Assembly: GCF_012396235.1 (NCBI RefSeq)
Contig: NZ_JAAXPA010000005.1
Span: forward strand, 124,001 to 188,000
From: Rhodococcus opacus
GTDB lineage: Bacteria > Actinomycetota > Actinomycetes > Mycobacteriales > Mycobacteriaceae
DNA length: 64,000 nucleotides
Direction: 5' to 3'
Numbering within the stretch: position 1 is the stretch's first letter; every line of letters starts with the position of its first letter. The notes below the pieces were generated by a model. It ran no database searches. It saw only the letters and a program-made list of their open reading frames with translations, and was not told the origin of the DNA. Positions 61,400 to 64,000 of this stretch are shown here, piece after piece. Made by a program: the position numbers and the translations under genes.

Positions 61400-61424
61400 C
61401 ACCACGCAAGAGAGGTGAAGATCG

Positions 61425-62777
61425 GTGAAGAAACACAGGAAACCGGCGACGATGCTGGTAGCGGGCGCGGGAGCACTCTGCCTCACGCTCAGCGGATGCG
61501 CGGGCGCAGGAACGCTGGGTGCATCGGACCAGACCATCACGATCGCGATGGTCTCCAACTCGCAGATGCAGGATGCCCAGAAGCTCGCCTCGCAGTTCGA
61601 GGAGGAGAATCCCGACATCGACCTGAAGTTCGTCACGCTGTCGGAGAACCAGGCGCGCGCGAAGATCACGGCATCCACCGCAACCGGTGGCGGCGAGTTC
61701 GACGTCGTGATGATCAGCAACTACGAGACTCCGCAATGGGCCAAGTACGGCTGGCTGAAGAATCTGTCGCAGTACGCGCAGGCCACCGAGGGCTACGACG
61801 AGGCCGACTTCATCCCGACCCTGCGCGAATCCCTGTCCTACGAGGGGAACATGTACTCGGTGCCGTTCTACGGCGAGTCCTCGTTCCTGATGTACCGCAA
61901 GGACCTGTTCGAGCAGGCCGGAATCACCTTGTCGGAGAAGCCGACCTGGACCGAGGTGGCAGCGGCCGCAAAGCAACTCGACTCCGACGACATGGCGGGA
62001 ATCTGCCTGCGCGGCAAGCCGGGCTGGGGTGAATTGCTCGCACCCCTCGACACGGTGATCAACACGTTCGGTGGCCGCTGGTTCGACGAGGACTGGAACG
62101 CTCAGCTGACCAGCCCCGAGGTGGAACGGGCGGTGCAGTTCTACGTCGACCTGGTGCGCGAGTACGGCGAGCCGGGCGCCGCGACGAGCGGTTTCGGTGA
62201 GTGCGCCACGCAGCTGGCTCAGGGTCAGGTGGCGATGTGGTACGACTCGACGTCCGCAGTGTCCACGCTGGAGGATCCGGCGTCGAGCGCCGTCGTCGGC
62301 AAGATCGGCTACGCGCCCGCGCCGACCGAGGTGAAGGACAACGCCGGCTGGCTGTACAGCTGGTCGCTCGGAATTCCCGAGAGCAGCGAAAATCCCGATG
62401 CGGCGTGGAAGTTCATCTCGTGGATGACCGACAAGCAATACATACGCACGGTCGGTGAGGATCTCGGCTGGGAGCGGGTGCCTCCGGGCAGCCGGCTGTC
62501 GACCTACGAGATTCCCGAGTACAAAGAGGCCTCGGCGGCCTACGGTCCGCTGACGCTCGAGGCGATCGAAAACGCGACACCGGAAGCGCCCACCGTGCAA
62601 CCGGTTCCGTACACCGGCGTGCAGTTCCTGGCGATCCCGGAGTTCCAGGATCTCGGAACCCGCGTCAGCCAGCAGATCAGCGCGGCGATCGCAGGACAGC
62701 AGACCGTGCCCGAGGCGCTCGCCCAGGCACAGCAGTACGCCGAGGTGGTCGGCGCGACGTATCGGGAGGAACGATGA
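61425..62777 (+). CDS. ABC transporter substrate-binding lipoprotein (polyol/sugar)
   Basis: 450 aa. Lipoprotein signal with basic KKHRKP, hydrophobic core and lipobox LTLSGC (Cys about residue 25). Family 1 solute-binding fold: TITIAMVSNSQMQDAQKLAS, FDVVMISNYETPQWAKYGWL, QVAMWYDSTSAVSTL. Resembles SmoE/MtlE-type mannitol-sorbitol binding proteins. GTG 61425, 25 nt after the SorC gene; overlaps the permease by ATGA. Confidence 0.9.
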   Translation: MKKHRKPATMLVAGAGALCLTLSGCAGAGTLGASDQTITIAMVSNSQMQDAQKLASQFEEENPDIDLKFVTLSENQARAKITASTATGGGEFDVVMISNYETPQWAKYGWLKNLSQYAQATEGYDEADFIPTLRESLSYEGNMYSVPFYGESSFLMYRKDLFEQAGITLSEKPTWTEVAAAAKQLDSDDMAGICLRGKPGWGELLAPLDTVINTFGGRWFDEDWNAQLTSPEVERAVQFYVDLVREYGEPGAATSGFGECATQLAQGQVAMWYDSTSAVSTLEDPASSAVVGKIGYAPAPTEVKDNAGWLYSWSLGIPESSENPDAAWKFISWMTDKQYIRTVGEDLGWERVPPGSRLSTYEIPEYKEASAAYGPLTLEAIENATPEAPTVQPVPYTGVQFLAIPEFQDLGTRVSQQISAAIAGQQTVPEALAQAQQYAEVVGATYREER

Positions 62778-63739
62778 CAACCATCGCCGAGAAACCCACC
62801 GCGGACGGCACCGCCGACCGGGTGCGGCAACTGCGGGAGGCCAAGGACGACAGCGTCTCCCGCGCCGAGGGATGGCGTCGCCGGGGACCGTTGCTCCCCG
62901 CCCTGATCTTCATGATCGTGGTGACCCAGATCCCGTTCCTGTTCACGCTGTACTACTCGACGCAGTCCTGGAACCTGGTCCGTCCGGGGTCCCAGGCCTT
63001 CGTCGGACTGCAGAACTACGTGGACGTGTTCCAGGACAGCCAGTTCCGTGAGGTCGCGGTCAACACCGTGATCCTGATCGTCGGGACCGTGATCATCTCG
63101 GTGGTGCTGGGCCTGCTGCTGGCACTGCTGCTCGACCGCGCCTTCCTGGGCCGCGGCATCGTGCGGACCCTGCTCATCACCCCGTTCCTGGTGACCCCGG
63201 TCGCCGGTGCGCTGCTGTGGAAGACCACGATGTTCGACCCGGTGTTCGGCATCGTCAACTTCGTCCTCTCCCCGTTCGGGGTGGGACAGGTCGACTGGGT
63301 CAGCAAGTTCCCGCTCGCCGCGGTCATGGTGAACCTGATCTGGCAGTGGACCCCGTTCATGATGCTGCTGATCCTGGCCGGTCTGCAGTCCATGCCGCGC
63401 GACATCCTCGAGGCGGCACGGGTGGACGGCGCCAAGCCGATCGCGATGTTCCGCGAACTGACACTCCCGCATCTCCGCCGGTTCATCGAACTCGGCGCGG
63501 TGCTGGGCGCGATCTACCTGATCAACACGTTCGACGCCATCTACATGATGACCCAGGGCGGGCCGGGCACCGCCAGTGCCAACCTCCCCTTCTACATCTA
63601 TCAGCGCGCATTCCTCGGTTTCGACATCGGGCAGGCCGCAGCGATGGGCGTCATCGTCGTGATCGCGACCATCGTCGTCGCGACCCTGGCGCTGCGCCTG
63701 ATCTTCAAGAGCTTTACCGGCAACGAGGAGGCAGCGTAA
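62774..63739 (+). CDS. ABC transporter permease (polyol/sugar, SmoF/MtlF-like)
   Basis: 321 aa with six membrane segments after a hydrophilic N-terminus of about 40 residues. The ATPase-contact EAA loop is EAARVDGAKPIAMFRELTLP. MalF-type features are ALIFMIVVTQIPFLFTLYYS at helix 1 and TQGGPGTASANLPFYIYQRA. Overlaps its neighbours at both ends (ATGA; TAATG). Confidence 0.92.
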   Translation: MTTIAEKPTADGTADRVRQLREAKDDSVSRAEGWRRRGPLLPALIFMIVVTQIPFLFTLYYSTQSWNLVRPGSQAFVGLQNYVDVFQDSQFREVAVNTVILIVGTVIISVVLGLLLALLLDRAFLGRGIVRTLLITPFLVTPVAGALLWKTTMFDPVFGIVNFVLSPFGVGQVDWVSKFPLAAVMVNLIWQWTPFMMLLILAGLQSMPRDILEAARVDGAKPIAMFRELTLPHLRRFIELGAVLGAIYLINTFDAIYMMTQGGPGTASANLPFYIYQRAFLGFDIGQAAAMGVIVVIATIVVATLALRLIFKSFTGNEEAA

Positions 63740-64000
63740 TGAGTACCGACACTGCGGCGGCGCCGGTGGAGTCCACCCCCACCGCGCCGGAGACGAAGCG
63801 GGCACGCAAGCACCGCAAGTTCAGTCCGTGGAGCGTAGTGGCGTGGATCGTGGCGCTCGGCTTCTTCTTCCCCGTGGCGTGGATGGTGCTCACCGCGTTC
63901 AAGCAGGAGGGCGACGCCTACACGACTCCGCCGAAGCTGTTCTTCACTCCCACCCTGGACCAGTTCAAGGCGGTCCTCGACAGCGGAATCGGCACCGCAC
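63739..64000 (+). CDS. ABC transporter permease, second subunit (truncated by window end)
   Basis: 87 codons visible from ATG 63739, overlapping the preceding stop by one base. A hydrophilic basic N-terminus is followed by the first membrane helix SVVAWIVALGFFFPVAWMVL and TAFKQEGDAYTTPPKLFFTP, typical of MalG/SmoG-type permeases. The rest, and presumably the ATPase, lie beyond the window. Confidence 0.88.
   Translation, partial: MSTDTAAAPVESTPTAPETKRARKHRKFSPWSVVAWIVALGFFFPVAWMVLTAFKQEGDAYTTPPKLFFTPTLDQFKAVLDSGIGTA

Noticed and set aside
1-64000. CRISPR arrays, tRNA or rRNA genes, insertion sequences, prophage genes
   Set aside because: No spaced repeat arrays, clover-leaf genes, transposase or phage proteins were recognised anywhere in the window.

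Overview
The window looks like chromosome of a high-GC actinobacterium, most likely a Rhodococcus or close relative. The grounds are strongly G/C-biased third codon positions, many GTG starts, dense catabolic operons joined by ATGA/GTGA overlaps, a copper amine oxidase of the Arthrobacter phenylethylamine-oxidase type, an alcohol dehydrogenase resembling the mycofactocin/NDMA-dependent family, and many TetR/AraC/Lrp regulators. No species call is possible from sequence reading alone. No rRNA, tRNA, IS element, prophage or CRISPR array was seen.

Layout. (1) 1-10.4 kb: phenylacetate degradation. A leftward paaZ (cut by the window edge) faces rightward paaJ-F-H-G and then paaA-B-C-D-E-K. Three TetR/PaaR-type operators with near-identical architecture sit at the three promoters. 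(2) 10.4-12.3 kb: an AraC regulator and an amidase remnant whose catalytic part is deleted. (3) 12.3-24.2 kb: a complete-looking indole-3-acetic acid (IAA, auxin) degradation cluster. Leftward iacA-B-I-C-D-E-F and leftward iacG, a DUF485/solute:sodium symporter pair and the amidase iacH are interleaved with a rightward two-component system (LuxR-type response regulator and double-PAS histidine kinase). (4) 24.3-29.5 kb: a small unknown protein, a frameshifted double-Lrp regulator, and a rightward MFS, octopine-dehydrogenase-family and 3-hydroxyacyl-CoA-dehydrogenase-like operon of unknown substrate. (5) 29.6-38.9 kb: an amine/alcohol/aldehyde oxidation block (amidohydrolase, membrane protein, amine/amino acid permease, copper amine oxidase, TetR, Zn alcohol dehydrogenase, aldehyde dehydrogenase). 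(6) 39.0-42.5 kb: XRE-cupin regulator, an AraC protein lacking its DNA-binding half, an ammonium transporter, and HutD. (7) 42.6-53.2 kb: a methylated-amine nitrogen cluster. DmmA, a reductase and a DUF3445 heme N-demethylase run left. A sarcosine-oxidase-like flavoprotein, a type III glutamine synthetase/gamma-glutamylmethylamide synthetase, the three-subunit N-methylglutamate synthase and an allantoate/carbamoyl amidohydrolase run right. (8) 53.3-55.4 kb: TetR, DUF1304 and an MDR-type oxidoreductase. (9) 55.4-64 kb: polyol (mannitol/sorbitol/arabitol) use: xylulokinase, PfkB kinase, mannitol-type dehydrogenase, sorbitol-type dehydrogenase, SorC regulator and an ABC importer running off the right edge.

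How it works together (inference). Aromatic amines taken up by the permease would be oxidised by the copper amine oxidase to arylacetaldehydes and by the aldehyde dehydrogenase to arylacetates. Phenylacetate feeds paa and indole-3-acetate feeds iac, so the first 39 kb reads as an arylacetate/auxin catabolic island. The next 14 kb frees nitrogen from small methylated amines. Two families of structured intergenic hairpins, each present twice in regions 6-9, are the most distinctive non-coding features.
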